Below are positions 32,521 to 44,151 of a DNA stretch of 64,000 nt, in pieces. The DNA lies in the NCBI GenBank assembly GCA_014529385.2, contig CM043963.1:73453912-73517911 (forward strand). Reading direction: 5' to 3'. Source of the DNA: Adiantum capillus-veneris. Taxonomy: Eukaryota > Streptophyta > Polypodiopsida > Polypodiales > Pteridaceae. How positions within the stretch are numbered: position 1 is the first letter of the stretch; each line of letters opens with the position of its first letter. The position numbers and the translations under genes are program-made. The notes beneath the pieces were generated by a model. It had not been told where the DNA came from, did no database searches, and saw only the letters and a program-made list of their open reading frames with translations.

Positions 32521-34653
32521 GTGCAGTCTATTACTCCATATAAAGCATCGCATGATAGAAAGCCTTCTATTGAGCACATGCGTGTTTTTGGCTGTTTGGC
32601 ATATGATTTGGTGCCACAAACACAACACAAAAAATTGGATGATAAGACTATCAAATGTATTTTTGTTGGTTACAGTGCTGAAATCAAAGGTTATAGGTTG
32701 TATCATCCACAAACAAAGTGCACTCTAGTTTCACAGGATGTTGTGTTTGTGGAAGATTCTGTCCATTCCTTGCTATCATGTACTAGAGACAGTAATGTAA
32801 GCTCACGGGACATTTATGACACTTTGTTGCCCCTTTTTAGTGGTGGAAGTACGAATGTAAATTCCAATGAGGAAAATGTACAAGCTATGGGGGTTTTTGA
32901 AAATGTTATAGATCAACCTATCATTGATGTCGATGTACATGATGTACTTGATAAGGAAATGGATGAGAATGAGAAACCTAGAGGTATGCCTAAATGGTTG
33001 GTGCATACTTTGCGTGACAGTAAATTGGATGCACCTTTGTCTAGTCGTACTCGTTTGGGGTCTCACCATGTATCTTATGCATCACATTGTTATGCTTTGG
33101 CTGTGTCTAGCTTACATGATGTTGAGGAACCTCTGTCTTTTGATGAAGCACAAAATTCAAAAAAATGGATTGCTACCATGCAATTAGAATATGATGCACT
33201 TATAGAAAATGACACATGGACTTTATGTGATTCACCTCTTGCCAAAAAGTCCATTGGTACAAAATGGATTTACAAGTTGAAACGCAAGCTAGATGGTGAG
33301 ATTGATTGCTATTAGGATTGACTTGTTGCAAAGGGTTATGCACAACAAAAAGGCTTAGATTTTGAAAAGACTTTTGCTCCCACTTGTCGTATGACTATTG
33401 TCTGTTTTCTATGTGCATTGGCAACTCATTATGGTTGGGATGTACATCAGTCAGACATTGTTACTGCTTCCTTGAATGGTGACATATTTGAGGAAGTTTA
33501 TGTAATGCAGTCTCACGGCTTTGTCAAGAAAGGACAAGAGGATACGGTGTGCAAATTTAACAAAGCTTTGTATGGGTTGAAGCAATCTCCTCGTGCTTGG
33601 TATGAGAAGGCTGACACTCATTTGGTCAAACAAGGCTTTTGTAACAAACCAACAGAAAGCACATTGTATGTAAAGCATGAGGGTGATGTACTTCTCATTG
33701 TGGTTATTTATGTAGATGACTTGCTGATCACTAGACCAAATGAGAGACATAATGCTGAATTTAAGGCTGATTTGAATGCTACTTTCAAGATGAAATATTT
33801 GGGGTCGTTGCATCATTACTTGGGTATACAGTTTAAGCAGTGTGATGGTGGTATTGCCTCGTGTCAAAAAAATTACATAGAGACATTGCTATGTAAGTTT
33901 GGACTTGAGGATTGCAAACCAATTGCCACTCCCATGGAAACAGATTTTAAATTGAGTCTTCATGATGCCGGTGATCATATAGATGTCACTCTTTACCAAG
34001 GATGCCTCATTTATGTATGCAGCACGAGGCCAAATATTCAGTTTTCACTCTCACAGGTCAGTAAATTTATGCATAGCCCAGGGTCTAAGCATTGGCACTC
34101 TATCAAGAGTATTTTTTGCTACTTGAGTGGCACTTTACATCTTGGATTGTTTTATCCCAAGGGGAGATCATTGCCTTCAGACTTACATGCTTTTTCGGAC
34201 TCAGATTGGGCTGGTTGTTTTGAGACACGAGTCTCCACAAGTGGTTTTTGTTTCATTCTTGGCAGCTCATGTATATCATGGTTGAGCAAGAAGCAACCTA
34301 CTATGGCCACTTCTTGTTGTGAGGCTGAGTACAGGCCAATCTTCACAGCTATGGTTGAGTGTGTATGGCTCAGACTCCTTATGGCTGATTTGGGTGTTGG
34401 ATAGGACACTGCCAACACTATCTACACTGACAGTTAGAGCGCATTGGTAGTTGCAAGGAACCCATTTTTTTCTCGCACAAAGCACATTGAGGTGCATTAC
34501 CACTATGTCAGGGAGATGCTCTCAGTAGGAGAGATCATCTTGGCTTATGTGTCAACACATGACAACCTTGCATATCTTTTCACAAAGGCATTGTCTCGTG
34601 AGAAGTTCGAAGCTTTCCACAAAGCTTTAGGCTTACTCCCCTTTGTGGACTGA
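32521..34653 (+). pseudogene. copia-2 integrase C-terminus, RT and RNase H
   Basis: It reads HDRKPSIEHMRVFGCLAYDL (integrase end), then the RT block around KKWIATMQLEYDALIENDTW. A TAG and a TGA fall close together at 33313-33321, where copia-1 reads HKAR. RT continues with HQSDIVTASLNGD (catalytic Asp kept), YVDDLLITR and LYGLKQSPRAWY. RNase H has FSDSDWAGC and CEAEYR. Later stops lie at 34402 (GV-stop-DT) and 34435, and the protein ends PFVD at 34653. Confidence 0.9.
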
Positions 34654-34718
34654 TCATGTCCTCAGGGCATGGCACTTCCCTTTACGCATGTGCCAGCTCT
34701 TGTTCACCGCATCACTCC

Positions 34719-34728
34719 AGGGGGGATT
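34719..34728 (+). other. copia-2 polypurine tract
   Basis: A G-rich AGGGGGGATT equivalent just before the LTR, identical in layout to copia-1. Confidence 0.75.
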
Positions 34729-34955
34729 TTCTACCATATACGTGCGGTAGTGATGTGTGTGGACACACTTAGGACCACCAAGGCATTTTTTCCCTCACTA
34801 GGAGGTTTTTTCCCCGTGCATTATATATACGCCAATCATTCTAGGGCTCTCCATCTTTCCATTGTACACTAAGTAATATACTCTATGTTTTGTGCCTTGA
34901 GCTTCCTTCATCTTCTCCAAGACGTGTGTGTTTTCTTGCAACCCTAATTCCAACA
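34729..34955 (+). repeat. copia-2 LTR
   Basis: It matches the copia-1 LTR over its length (CTACCATATAC..ATTCCAACA), with more divergence than the copia-1 LTRs show from each other. The first bases are TT in place of TG. It is followed by ATTGTAATCAAGAGAG, which resembles the primer-site segment that follows the copia-1 5' LTR. Confidence 0.88.
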
Positions 34956-36190
34956 ATTGTAATCAAGAGAGTAGAAGATCCAGCCAATTAAGCTTCCCAC
35001 AATTGGCTCAGCATCCAAGGCTACCAGCTACATAGAGCAAGCTATGTAGGAGAATAGCATGGTATTACCAAGACATTTTAATACCTTAGAGAAGCCAACT
35101 GTCTACAACATGCAGACCTCCAGGTATAGGCGAGAGTATTCGCAGGACTACCCCTAGACGAGCCACCAGAATCAAAGAAAGGTATTAGACATAGAGGGAG
35201 CGAGGAGATTGCAATGTCAAGACTTCTCATAGAGTGCACGGGTATGAGGCGTGAAGGAGTGGGCACGCAGTATAGTAAGAGAGTAATACTCTAGATTGGG
35301 AGTAGGGAATGACTTTAAAATCCATAGTACCCTTTAAGGTTTATGTAGAAAATTACTACCCAGTTTTACCAAGGCTTTAGGGCATGTGCCCATAGGGTGG
35401 TACAATTACATAGCACAAGTGCATATTTCAAGTGAGAGGGGATTGGGGTGAGGGGGGTGGGTGTATGTAGTCTAGGGTGGGGTGGGTTAGGTAGGGGGGA
35501 TTTTTTATAAACCATTTTTGGATTGTTGGAGAAGGGTTTTATTTCAATCTAGACCAGAGATTTTTTGAGTTGCATATTGTAGCTAAAATAGTGCAAGTTT
35601 TTAGTTGGTCAAAATTGCAATATGTAGTAAAAAATGTGAAATTTAAGGTATTCACCCCTAAGATTTAGTAACTATCAACAACATTTGTAAGTGCCAGCTA
35701 GTGTAATCTTGATGCATCACTTCCAGGCAGTATAGCAAAGTATAGATTTCAAGGCTCCCATCCATAAGACAGGATACATACTTGCTACAACAGTAACCTA
35801 AGTGTTTGTTGTGTAGCAGGATAAAGCATTTATAGTTAGATGACGTGACCATGTGTGTGTGTGTGTGTGTGTGTGGTTAACCTTGTGAGGGTGAGCATAA
35901 CAACTTCATATTCAGAGGCTTCCTCACAAACCACTCACATGGTGACCTGGTTTGGGGCATACTAAATAGGACCTTGTGGCCTCAAGGGGTTGTGGGTTCA
36001 ACGAGTCTCTTATTTTGGTGTGGAGCCCATGGAAAATCGCACCAAGGTGCCAACACAAAATTGATTCCAAATTTTGGGTGCACTGGGTAGAAGTCATGCG
36101 CTAAAAAAGTATTTTGAAAAGGCTTCATCTAGATACCATTGCGCCCTTAAGATTGGCATATTTGCCTCATTGAAGTCTGCAGTTCCCACA
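34956..36190. other. Unassigned stretch
   Basis: No gene recognised. It contains a G-rich segment near 35430-35510 and a short (TG)n at 35853-35875. A GTGGGTTCAACGAG motif near 35991 resembles an RNA polymerase III box B, but no partner box A was found. Confidence 0.5.
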
Positions 36191-36199
36191 CCAAGGCCA

Positions 36200-38080
36200 A
36201 GGAAGCAATCAACAAAAAGCAAGTAATATGTCAACCAGACTGGGATGTGATTTGTCATTTACATGTGGATGTGTCTGGGATGGCAATGGGGGCTATATTG
36301 GCCCAGTCTGATAGGAAGGTAGACTATCCAGTCTATTTTTCAGTCGTAGGTTTAGTTCAGTTGAACAAGGGTATTCCACTACAAAACGAGAAGCACTGGG
36401 AATGGTTTTCAACACCACAAAGTTCATACACTACTTGTTGGGCAAACTATTTCACTTCTATGTGGATAATCATGCACTTATCATTTTTATCAATAAAGTG
36501 ATCATTTAGGGTAGATTAATCAGATGGATGATATTTCTAATGGAATTTAAATTTAAGATCTTCCATAAGCCAGAAAGACACATTGTGGTAAAGATTTTTG
36601 TCAAGAAGTACAGAGGGCATCTCCACACATCACTGAGGGATAAACCAGTTGATGCTGGGCTATTTTAAGATGTAGCATTAAAAGGACCAGATCCAAAATG
36701 GCAAGACGTGTATGACTTCCTTTAGTTTGGAAGCTTTCTAGAGAGTTGGTCCTAGGCAAATAAAAAGGCAATGATCATAAAGAGTTTGAAGTTCACCATC
36801 ATTGGCGGAGCTCTATACAGACTGGGTAATGATGGAGTACTTAGGAGATGCATGCCTATGCAAGGGAGAATGCAGGTTATCACAGAGACTCATAGTGGAG
36901 ATGCAGGTGGGCACTTCTCCACTGATATTACTTACAAGAAAATCCTACAAGCCAGCGTTTGGTGTCAAAGCATGATGGCCGATTATTTGTCAGCAGATGG
37001 GAAGACCAATAGTAGATGACATGACACACTTGACTCCAATATAGCCACTGGGAGAAGTGGGGACTAGACTTCATCGATCCATTCAAGAAGATCGCTCCTA
37101 GGAAGAATAGGTACATCATAATGGCTACTTGCTATGTGAGTAAATGAGTCGACGCAAAGGCATTGCCATATATTTGTCAGCAGATGGGAAGACCGATAGT
37201 AGATGACATGACACATTTGACTCTAGTATAGCCACTGGGAGTGTTCATGCAGTGGGGATTGGACTTCATGGGTCCATTCAAGAAGACCACTCCTAGGAAG
37301 AACATGTATCATAATGGCTACTTGCTATGTGAGTAAATGGGTCGAAGCCAAGGAATTGCCAGATAACATTGCAAAATTCATAGCAATATTCTTGTATATG
37401 AGAACATCATTTGCAGATATGGATGTCCTATCAAGAAAATATCAAATCACACTTCATAAAGGAAACAATTTAGATACTGAATGAGATGTGTTTAGTTAAG
37501 CACCAAAAATCCACGCCATACCTTCCTAGGTGCAATTTCTAGGCAGAGAGCAGTACAAAAATGATCAAGACAATCCTGACAAAGATAGTCCAGAAAGAGC
37601 CACATTAGTGGTATGCAAAGCTTCAGACAACATTATTGGCTTGTAGAACTGCCTACAAGGTCACTAATAGCATAACACCTTTCAGAATGGTCTATGGTAC
37701 AGGGCATCGGTTCCGATGGAGTTTGCAATCCCAAGTCTCAGGCTAGCAGTAAAACATGGCATGGACTTCAACACAAATCTCAAGAAACACTTAGATGGAA
37801 TGAGATTTGACAACGTGCCATGCTGGAACAAGAAGTATTTCAACAACAAGGAAATTACTGGCATGACAACAAGATCAAGGTTAGGGAGCTCAGACAAGGG
37901 GACTTAGTGTTGTTGTACCAATCTAAGCTAGGCCCGAAGAAACCCAATCTAAAAATAGCTTGGTCACGACCTTATGAGGTTATTGGGTCTTCTTGAATGG
38001 CCAATATGATTGAAGGATCTATCAGGGTTACTGTTGCCAGGGGTCTACAATGGCGTTAAGATCAAATTGTATCATCCTAG
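36200..38080 (+). pseudogene. Ty3/gypsy relic (gypsy-2): RNase H to integrase
   Basis: RNase H begins LHVDVSGMAMGAILAQSDRK and continues, through shifts, with YVDNHALIFLINK. The integrase finger follows (GGALYRLGNDGVLRR, THSGDAGGHFSTDITYKKIL). The core (WGLDFMGPFKK, MATCYVSKWVEAKELP) appears twice because of a tandem duplication. Integrase closes with LRQGDLVLLYQSKLGPKKPN and a weak GPY module (WSRPYEVIGSS) near 37990. Numerous stops. It is unrelated in orientation to the neighbouring elements, and no LTRs were identified. Confidence 0.75.
36984..37360. repeat. ~187-bp tandem duplication in gypsy-2 integrase
   Basis: The segment beginning TATTTGTCAGCAGATGGGAA at 36984 repeats from 37171 with a few substitutions and small indels. 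Both copies encode the CQQMGRP..DDMTH to SKW integrase core stretch. Confidence 0.88.
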
Positions 38081-38204
38081 GACAAAGGCAGCCCCAACAA
38101 CACCACTTTCAAAGATCACTGCAAAATATGAAGAAGAACCTTTGAATTTGTTTCAAATTGTCAAATATCAGCCATTCAAAATTTTAAAAATATTCCAAAA
38201 TCCA

Positions 38205-38220
38205 AAGAAAGGGGGGGAGA
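38205..38220 (+). other. Possible gypsy-2 polypurine tract
   Basis: AAGAAAGGGGGGGAGA lies about 200 bp after the integrase end, as expected for a retroelement, but no LTR start (TG) could be identified directly after it. Confidence 0.3.
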
Positions 38221-38299
38221 CCCGAAGGATTCACTCTATATACAAAACAGGATGCCACCTGCGAGGAGCGGATCACTTTGATAAAACCCCTATATATGG

Positions 38300-38818
38300 C
38301 TCATATTAGGGAATATGACCCCCCTTTCTACGCTTATACAACAATCAATGTAGAAAACTATCATGCCCCTATCTTACATATAAAATTTAGGTCTCACATG
38401 ATCTAACTGAGTAAAGCTAGTCAAACACAGCGTGTAGCATAGTGGCCGGCAACGTTCTAAGGAACCACAAATGTTGATAACTAGATGTACCCTCAATGTG
38501 TTTTAGTTTGACTTTCAAACTATATGCCCGTTCAGCTTGCACTCTAGCTACTCGTCCAGTTCTGACCCATCTAAATTACAAAAAAAACATGGTTTTAAAG
38601 TTGTGCTCAGTTCTCCTTGTAAATTTCCATATGTACAAACTCTTTATAGCTTTCATCCTTCAACAAATAAACTATAATCACAAAACAAGCAATTAATACA
38701 AAGCAGTGTTAGTTCTTGCATGTATCTTTGTAGCTATTGACTCAAGTTCGAGGACAGACTCTTTTTGGAAGCCGTAATTTTGAAACACAAAGACTTCCTC
38801 TCATTTTCCCCTTTTCTC

Positions 38819-38881
<63 letters not shown>

Positions 38882-40020
38882 ATAAATATGATACCCCTCC
38901 CTTATTTTTAAGCTTGGGAGATAATTATTGGGGGCCTTCCCCTAACTTATATGCTTATGTAACTTGTAAAAAACCCCCCTCCCTTGCACTTACGTGGTGC
39001 GGTAAGTTTCCATGGTGAATCCCCCGGGGGGGAAAACAATGTACATGGTGGGAGCATTCCCTAGGTTGGATTTTGACCGACAATTGAACTGGTAATTATT
39101 GAGCCAATTATTGTAACAACTGCATAGTGGACAATCAGTTAGAGACCCAGTCTATTACCTGTAAATATGATCCATTACTTCATTTGACGAAGGATGTCTT
39201 GGGATTCCTTGGAGAGGATTTGGGGAGTGACACACTATTGTATTGTGCTATTGCACTCTTTTTCCTATAAGCTTAGAGCAATCCTTTGTCTCATACTGTA
39301 CTTTGTTTCAATTGTACTAATCTGAATATAGTCCAGTTCCAGTTCCAGTTCTAGTCTATGTGTCATTTCCATTTCAGTTACTATTTCCATTTCCATTTTA
39401 ATATCAATGTCTTTGTTTCATCTATTGTCTAAAGTCTGCATGTCTAAACTGACTTAACTAAGTCTCAACCCAAATGGAATAGTTATCTAAAGAGACCATC
39501 TCATTCTAGAGTTTAGAGAGAGAATGTCAAAATTTTTCTTTTATGGCAAGTAGAGGGTGAAAAGTGCTTCCTTTAATAACATCCAAGTGTGAAGGAGAGT
39601 GGTGTCAACTTAAGAGAGAGAGAGGCCTGAGGGGTGGGAAAAAGATAATTTAAAATTCTAAAACGTATATTTTAAAGTTAACTTATCCACCTCTCTTTTT
39701 GGTAAAAATTGCCTATTTTAAAAGCCAAAATATAGAAAAACCTTTTTTTTTAATAAGCCCAACATAGACCTTTGTCCGAGTCTTCTAGGTGACTTGGTCA
39801 AATCTAGCTCAAGCCTTAAGAATTTCCTTAAAATGCCAAATAAAGAGGCCCTTCTATATCCCATTCAATTCCTAATGGTTATGTGTTTGAGAAGCAAGCG
39901 AGACCTTTAAGGTATTTGACCAAGTCTGAGTAAAACAAGACAAGTTTTCTTATTTCCTTCAGATCCAGTTCTTCTCTCTCAAGCCAAGGGCTTTTTAAAT
40001 GCTTGAATTGACAAAAACTG
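38300..40020. other. Non-coding stretch
   Basis: No supported gene. It includes (CT)n at 38822-38879 and hexamer-like CAGTTC/CATTTC repeats near 39330-39400. The remainder is AT-rich with no recognised transposon ends. Confidence 0.5.
38822..38879. repeat. (CT)n microsatellite
   Basis: A pure CT run of about 58 bp. Confidence 0.95.
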
Positions 40021-40104
40021 TTTGTTTTGACATCTTTTATAAAGATAATTGCACTAATTTTCTTGCGAATCATAATTTTGCAGCACGACCTTTTTGTTAT
40101 GTTT

Positions 40105-40945
40105 ATGGAACACGATATGCCACAATATCATCGGCTTGATTTTGAAGATCCTCCACCACCGAGACCAGATGTATCTACATTGGATGTGCGAGCATTAAAG
40201 AATGATGTTTTGCAAACTAAGCACGGTTTAGTTATCATGCAAAACTTCAACACACTCTTACAAAAAACTCAACACTTTGAGACTAGTTTGGTCGTCATAA
40301 ATACAAACTTAATTTCACTAGTTAACCATTTTATGGTACAGATGGCCAAGGAGCGGGAACATATTCTAGTGGTGGTCACTCTAGGAGCCCACAAGGGACC
40401 ACCACCATCATAATCTCTCATTGTAGGGTACAATAACCCAAGAGCTTCATCATGGATGAAGGATCTAAAGCCATCAATCTACAAAGGTGAACGTCAAGAA
40501 CAAAATAGAGATACATACAATACATTTTTGAATGAATTGTTATAAGTTCACCATTTGTGTTCAACACTAGATGTTGTATGTCCTCAAGAGACTAGTCTAG
40601 CTTTCTAAGGCAAGGCATACAAGTGGTGGATGGCTATTCCACCATCACAAAAACCCAAGGCGTGGGTGCAATTTTGACATATCTTTAAAAAACAATTTTT
40701 GCCCAGCAATGAAGTAGAGAAGGATTGGAAGGCATGGGACAACTGCTACATGCACAATTCTTCTATAACCAATTATATCGCCCACTATTGAGAGATTATC
40801 CGTAGGCAAGATGGGTTAGAAAATTTCCGTAAGGTTCAAGGGTTTCTTCATGGTAACCATCCTAATATCAAGGCTTTACTTACTCATCTGCATCCAAACA
40901 CATTAGAAGATGAAATCGCAAAAGCGTTGGTATAAAATATAGATG
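40105..40945 (+). pseudogene. Ty3/gypsy gag relic
   Basis: A single frame from MEHDMPQYHRLDFEDPPPPR through WMKDLKPSIYKGERQEQNRD, KAYKWWMAIPPSQKPKAWVQ, HIFKKQFLPSNEVEKDW and VQGFLHGNHPNIKALLTHL. These follow the retrotransposon gag pattern (AxxWW, WxxFxxxFxxxFxP). Several in-frame stops (40411, about 40541, 40606, 40676 and 40786) show a dead copy with an otherwise preserved frame. No zinc knuckle or pol is seen downstream. Confidence 0.6.
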
Positions 40946-40959
40946 AGAAAGGATTGCAA

Positions 40960-42590
40960 TAGACACAACCAATCTCAGACATTGAATCTCCCAAGAGAGG
41001 CATGCACTCTACATATTTTCTATATGTTGTTGATTTTACACCAACAAAGAGAAAATTTGTGCTTTTGTTGTTTGTCGGACTCACATACCCAAAGAGAATG
41101 ATATGTACTCTGGCAACAAAACAAAGCTATATGAAGCTTAGAGCTGTGATCATGGGTAGATCACTAACTAGAATCTCCATAGCCATGAGATATTTCACAA
41201 GTTGGATAGTTGACCTGGATCAATTTTGGCTATCAGATGCAAATAAGATATATACAATTTATTTGTAGAGTTTGGCTAGATAACCTTTTGTCAGATGTAT
41301 CTCTTTAGAAAAATATACAATCATCCTTTTACATTGAGAGTGTGTAGTAGATGTGTTTCCAATTTATTTTTTACATCAATATTTCTTTTGCAGAATATTA
41401 TATTGCATAAATGGCTACAAGAAATTGCAAATTGTGTTGCTAAGTTTGAGTGTTTAGCATTTATCTATGTCACATCTAAGGTCACCTTTGGCTATTCAAA
41501 CTAGATGTATTGTGCAATAGTATGAGTATGATTCCTTGGAGATGTGACAACCAAGATCCATCTTCCCTATATTAGAACACTACAAATGTGCAGTTTGAAG
41601 TCATCCTTGATCTACAATCATGTTTGGCTAATCAAGTTACAAGCAATGTGTAGATGTAAGGACACCCACTTTTAAGCATAAGGATGTAGGTTCAATTCTT
41701 GTGCATCCATGATTGGGCACATTGCAACATCCAGCAGATTGTGGAGTTAACAAGTATTAGGGATCCTGTTATGTTAAGTAGAGATACTTCATAGAAGGCT
41801 CTTCTTCCTTTAATAAGAACGACACTAGTTTTGGTATTACTCCATGTGGACATCACCACAAGGTGCCAACCTTTTGTTATGTGTTTCAGGCAAGTCCAAA
41901 CGCTAATCAATCAAGTGAGTGATTTGCATTAGTAGAAAGAATTCTAGTTTTGGAAGGAATTGCTTGAGGAGAGAGAGAAATAGATTTTGCTCAATTAGAG
42001 CGTCTTGTTTCCCTTGTTCTCTTTCTTGCCATCTTTATCCTTTTGCTTTTGCTTTTGCTTTTGCTTATTCTTCTCTTCTTTCCACTTAAGTCTCTTCTTC
42101 TTTGTATGACCCTTCTTATCCTAGTGAAATCATTCAAAGTCGTTATCTAGAGGCTTACTGCCACGTCCACAAGATTTACAGCATTCAAGGGGACTTTCCC
42201 CTAAATTTTTTTCTCACTCTATCAACATTGAGCATGGCACTTTGATCCACACACTTTCATGATATCTCCTCAAAATTCAAGCTACTAATTACATCATCAC
42301 TTGATATATTGTCTACTCATTGTTTATGGGTGTCATGATTTGAGATTTATGCAAAAATGCTTTAGAAATTTGATCAGCTTTTTGACCACTTTTCTACTTG
42401 GTTTATGTGTCTCTCTATTGCGGTCCAAAATATTGCTAAAGTTTGCTAGATTTTCTTGCCATAGTTTTGACTATTGATTTATGCATTTTCTCTAACAATT
42501 TTGGTTGAGATATTGCTCATTTACTGCCAAAACTCTTTCAAATTTTCTTCATGAGTTTTCCATAATCTTGCAATTTATTTTGGCAGCTTT
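40960..42590. other. Unassigned stretch
   Basis: No recognised gene. TTTTGC units repeat four times near 42048-42068. A GTAGGTTCAATTC motif near 41687 resembles a polymerase III box B but stands alone. Confidence 0.45.
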
Positions 42591-42958
42591 TGCATCAAGA
42601 AAAGAACTTTATAATATACATAAATTTGATGGTAGCCATTTATGTTTATACAAAGAGTAAATCCAAGATGTTCCAAAAGAAGCAACTAAGGTTGTTGTTT
42701 GCCATGCCATATAAGCCTACTACCATGTTTGACAAGCATTGACTAGAGTTAGATGCATTGGTGAAGTCTGCGATGATGAGACTTCATGTGGAAATTTATG
42801 TTTATTTCATTGTGATTAATGAGAAAACCAGTACGTCCTTATGGACAAAGCTTTGTAGAACTTATGAGAAGGAAACTACTACAAATAAGGTCTATTGTAT
42901 GAAGACCCTCTTCAACTTGAGGATGGTAGAAGGCAACATTAGTTGCATCAAAGAGATG
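42590..42958 (+). pseudogene. Copia gag fragment
   Basis: KFDGSHLCLYKE (after ATAAATTTGATGG), then LVKSAMMRLHVEIYVYF, VINEKTSTSLWTKLCRTYEK and ATTNKVYCMKTLFNLRMVEG-like residues. These match plant copia gag (KFDGxNFxxWK, AKxxIRLxLAxxVYF, LWxKLxxxYEKET, NKVYLMKRLFxLRM). Frameshifts lie near 42640 and 42750. It ends abruptly where chromovirus gag, in the opposite orientation, begins. Confidence 0.7.
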
Positions 42959-43728
42959 CTCTTCCCTCCCTCTTTGAACTTCTTGAGCTTGGATGACCTT
43001 TTCCACGCGGCATAGGATTTCCTATGGCCTCTTCTTTTTGATGGTTCAAATGTTGCACCATCACTTTCTTCAGAAGATGAAGAATTTGAGGAAGATGGAG
43101 AAGAGGGTGACCTCTTTCTTGCCTTTCTCTTGCCTTGATCTTTGTTGTCTTGACCATCACTTTCATAAGAGGAAGAGGATGAAGAAGATGGAGAAGAGGG
43201 TGTCCTCTTTCTCGCCTTTTTCTTCTCTTGCTTTTTGTCATCACTCTTTGAAGTATGGTGTCGAGAAGTATGCGACGGTCTCCTCCGTTTTGGAGGTGAT
43301 GGAGAGTGTTTAGCCCGCCGTCTTCGTGGAGCCATCTTCGTCGAGGTGGTGGGAGACTCACTTCTTTCTCGTTCCTTCAGTGGAAGCTCTTGAGTTCTCC
43401 TTTGAGAAGGAGATGCATCATCAAGGAGCAAATCTCTGAGCCCTTCATAGGGATCCTCTTCTTCTTTCCAAATTGGAGAGAGACCTCTTCTAGAAGTCTC
43501 GCAAGGAGGCTTCCTAGGTGCTCTCTCATCATGGTGGGGAGCTTGGAGAATCCCATGAGCACGGAGCTGCCATTGCACTTCACTTTGGAGGGATGGATTT
43601 CCCATGGCTTGTTGAAGCCTAGAAACAAGATAGTTAACAAGCATCGGGGCATCATTAGTAGCTTGCTCATTAGCAGAATCAAAGCTATCAACATTAATTT
43701 CATTCTCTTGACTATTATTGTCAGCCAT
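42955..43728 (-). pseudogene. Chromovirus-2 gag, N-terminal part
   Basis: From the start at 43728: an acidic N-terminus, then an LVNYLVSRLQQAM segment, a linker with GLRDLLLDDASPSQRR, and a very basic Arg/Ser/Lys-rich region (RRRRAKHSPSPPKRRRPSH, KKARKRTPSSPSSSSSSSYE) that repeats once. The sequence SYAAWKRSSKLKKFKEGG leads into the gag capsid domain but is cut. The last ~20 codons are antisense copia sequence. The Arg/Ser stretches mimic splicing SR proteins, but position after an LTR and primer site identifies it as gag. Confidence 0.75.
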
Positions 43729-44138
43729 TCTAACAACTTTTAGGTGTAAACTTCTTTAGGTGTAGTTTGGCACTTCAAGCCCTAGTTGCTACTCCTCTTT
43801 ACCCCTTTAGAAAAAGCACCCAAGCTACTGTACCCGTGGCTCGAATACCATTAATTGCAAGGAATAGAAGAGAGGGTTGTTCAACACCAAAACAACACTG
43901 GCTCCTGTCAAGCTTCTAATAGCTCAATAGTGGTTAAGCCGTAGGCGCTTGAAGCCCCTTAGGACTCCACTATTAAGACCATAGCTCTCGACGGTGATGC
44001 CCCGTTAACTGCACAAAGGCAGGCACACTGCAAGGCTGAAAATTCCCTATTGTACTTACTCATATGCAATTAATAGTACCAACCATTTATAGCTAGCTTG
44101 AGGACCTCCCTTCTTGAGCAAGAAAAGAGAAACCTTGT

Positions 44139-44150
44139 GCTCTGATACCA
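44139..44150 (-). other. Primer-binding site, initiator tRNA-Met
   Basis: GCTCTGATACCA on the plus strand is TGGTATCAGAGC on the minus strand, one base inside the LTR end. Confidence 0.93.
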
Positions 44151-44151
44151 A

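Larger units (their letters stand above)
32502..34955 (+). mobile_element. Ty1/copia (copia-2), 5'-truncated
   Basis: It begins in the middle of integrase, at the point matching copia-1 position about 12162 (AGGTGTCCTA..GTGCAGTCTATT), and runs through RT, RNase H, polypurine tract and a single LTR. It is about 90% identical to copia-1 by eye. It has no 5' LTR, PBS, gag or protease. The left junction abuts an unrelated minus-strand coiled-coil fragment, so truncation arose by recombination or deletion. Confidence 0.9.

Noticed and set aside
35950-36060. SINE with box B (GTGGGTTCAACGAG)
   Set aside because: No box A at proper spacing and no second copy recognised in the window.
41640-41720. 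tRNA gene or SINE with GTAGGTTCAATTC
   Set aside because: Only a box B-like motif; no cloverleaf stems or convincing box A.
42892-43728. SR-type splicing factor gene
   Set aside because: The Arg/Ser-rich protein directly follows an LTR and tRNA-Met primer site and ends in gag-like sequence fused to antisense copia; it is chromovirus gag.
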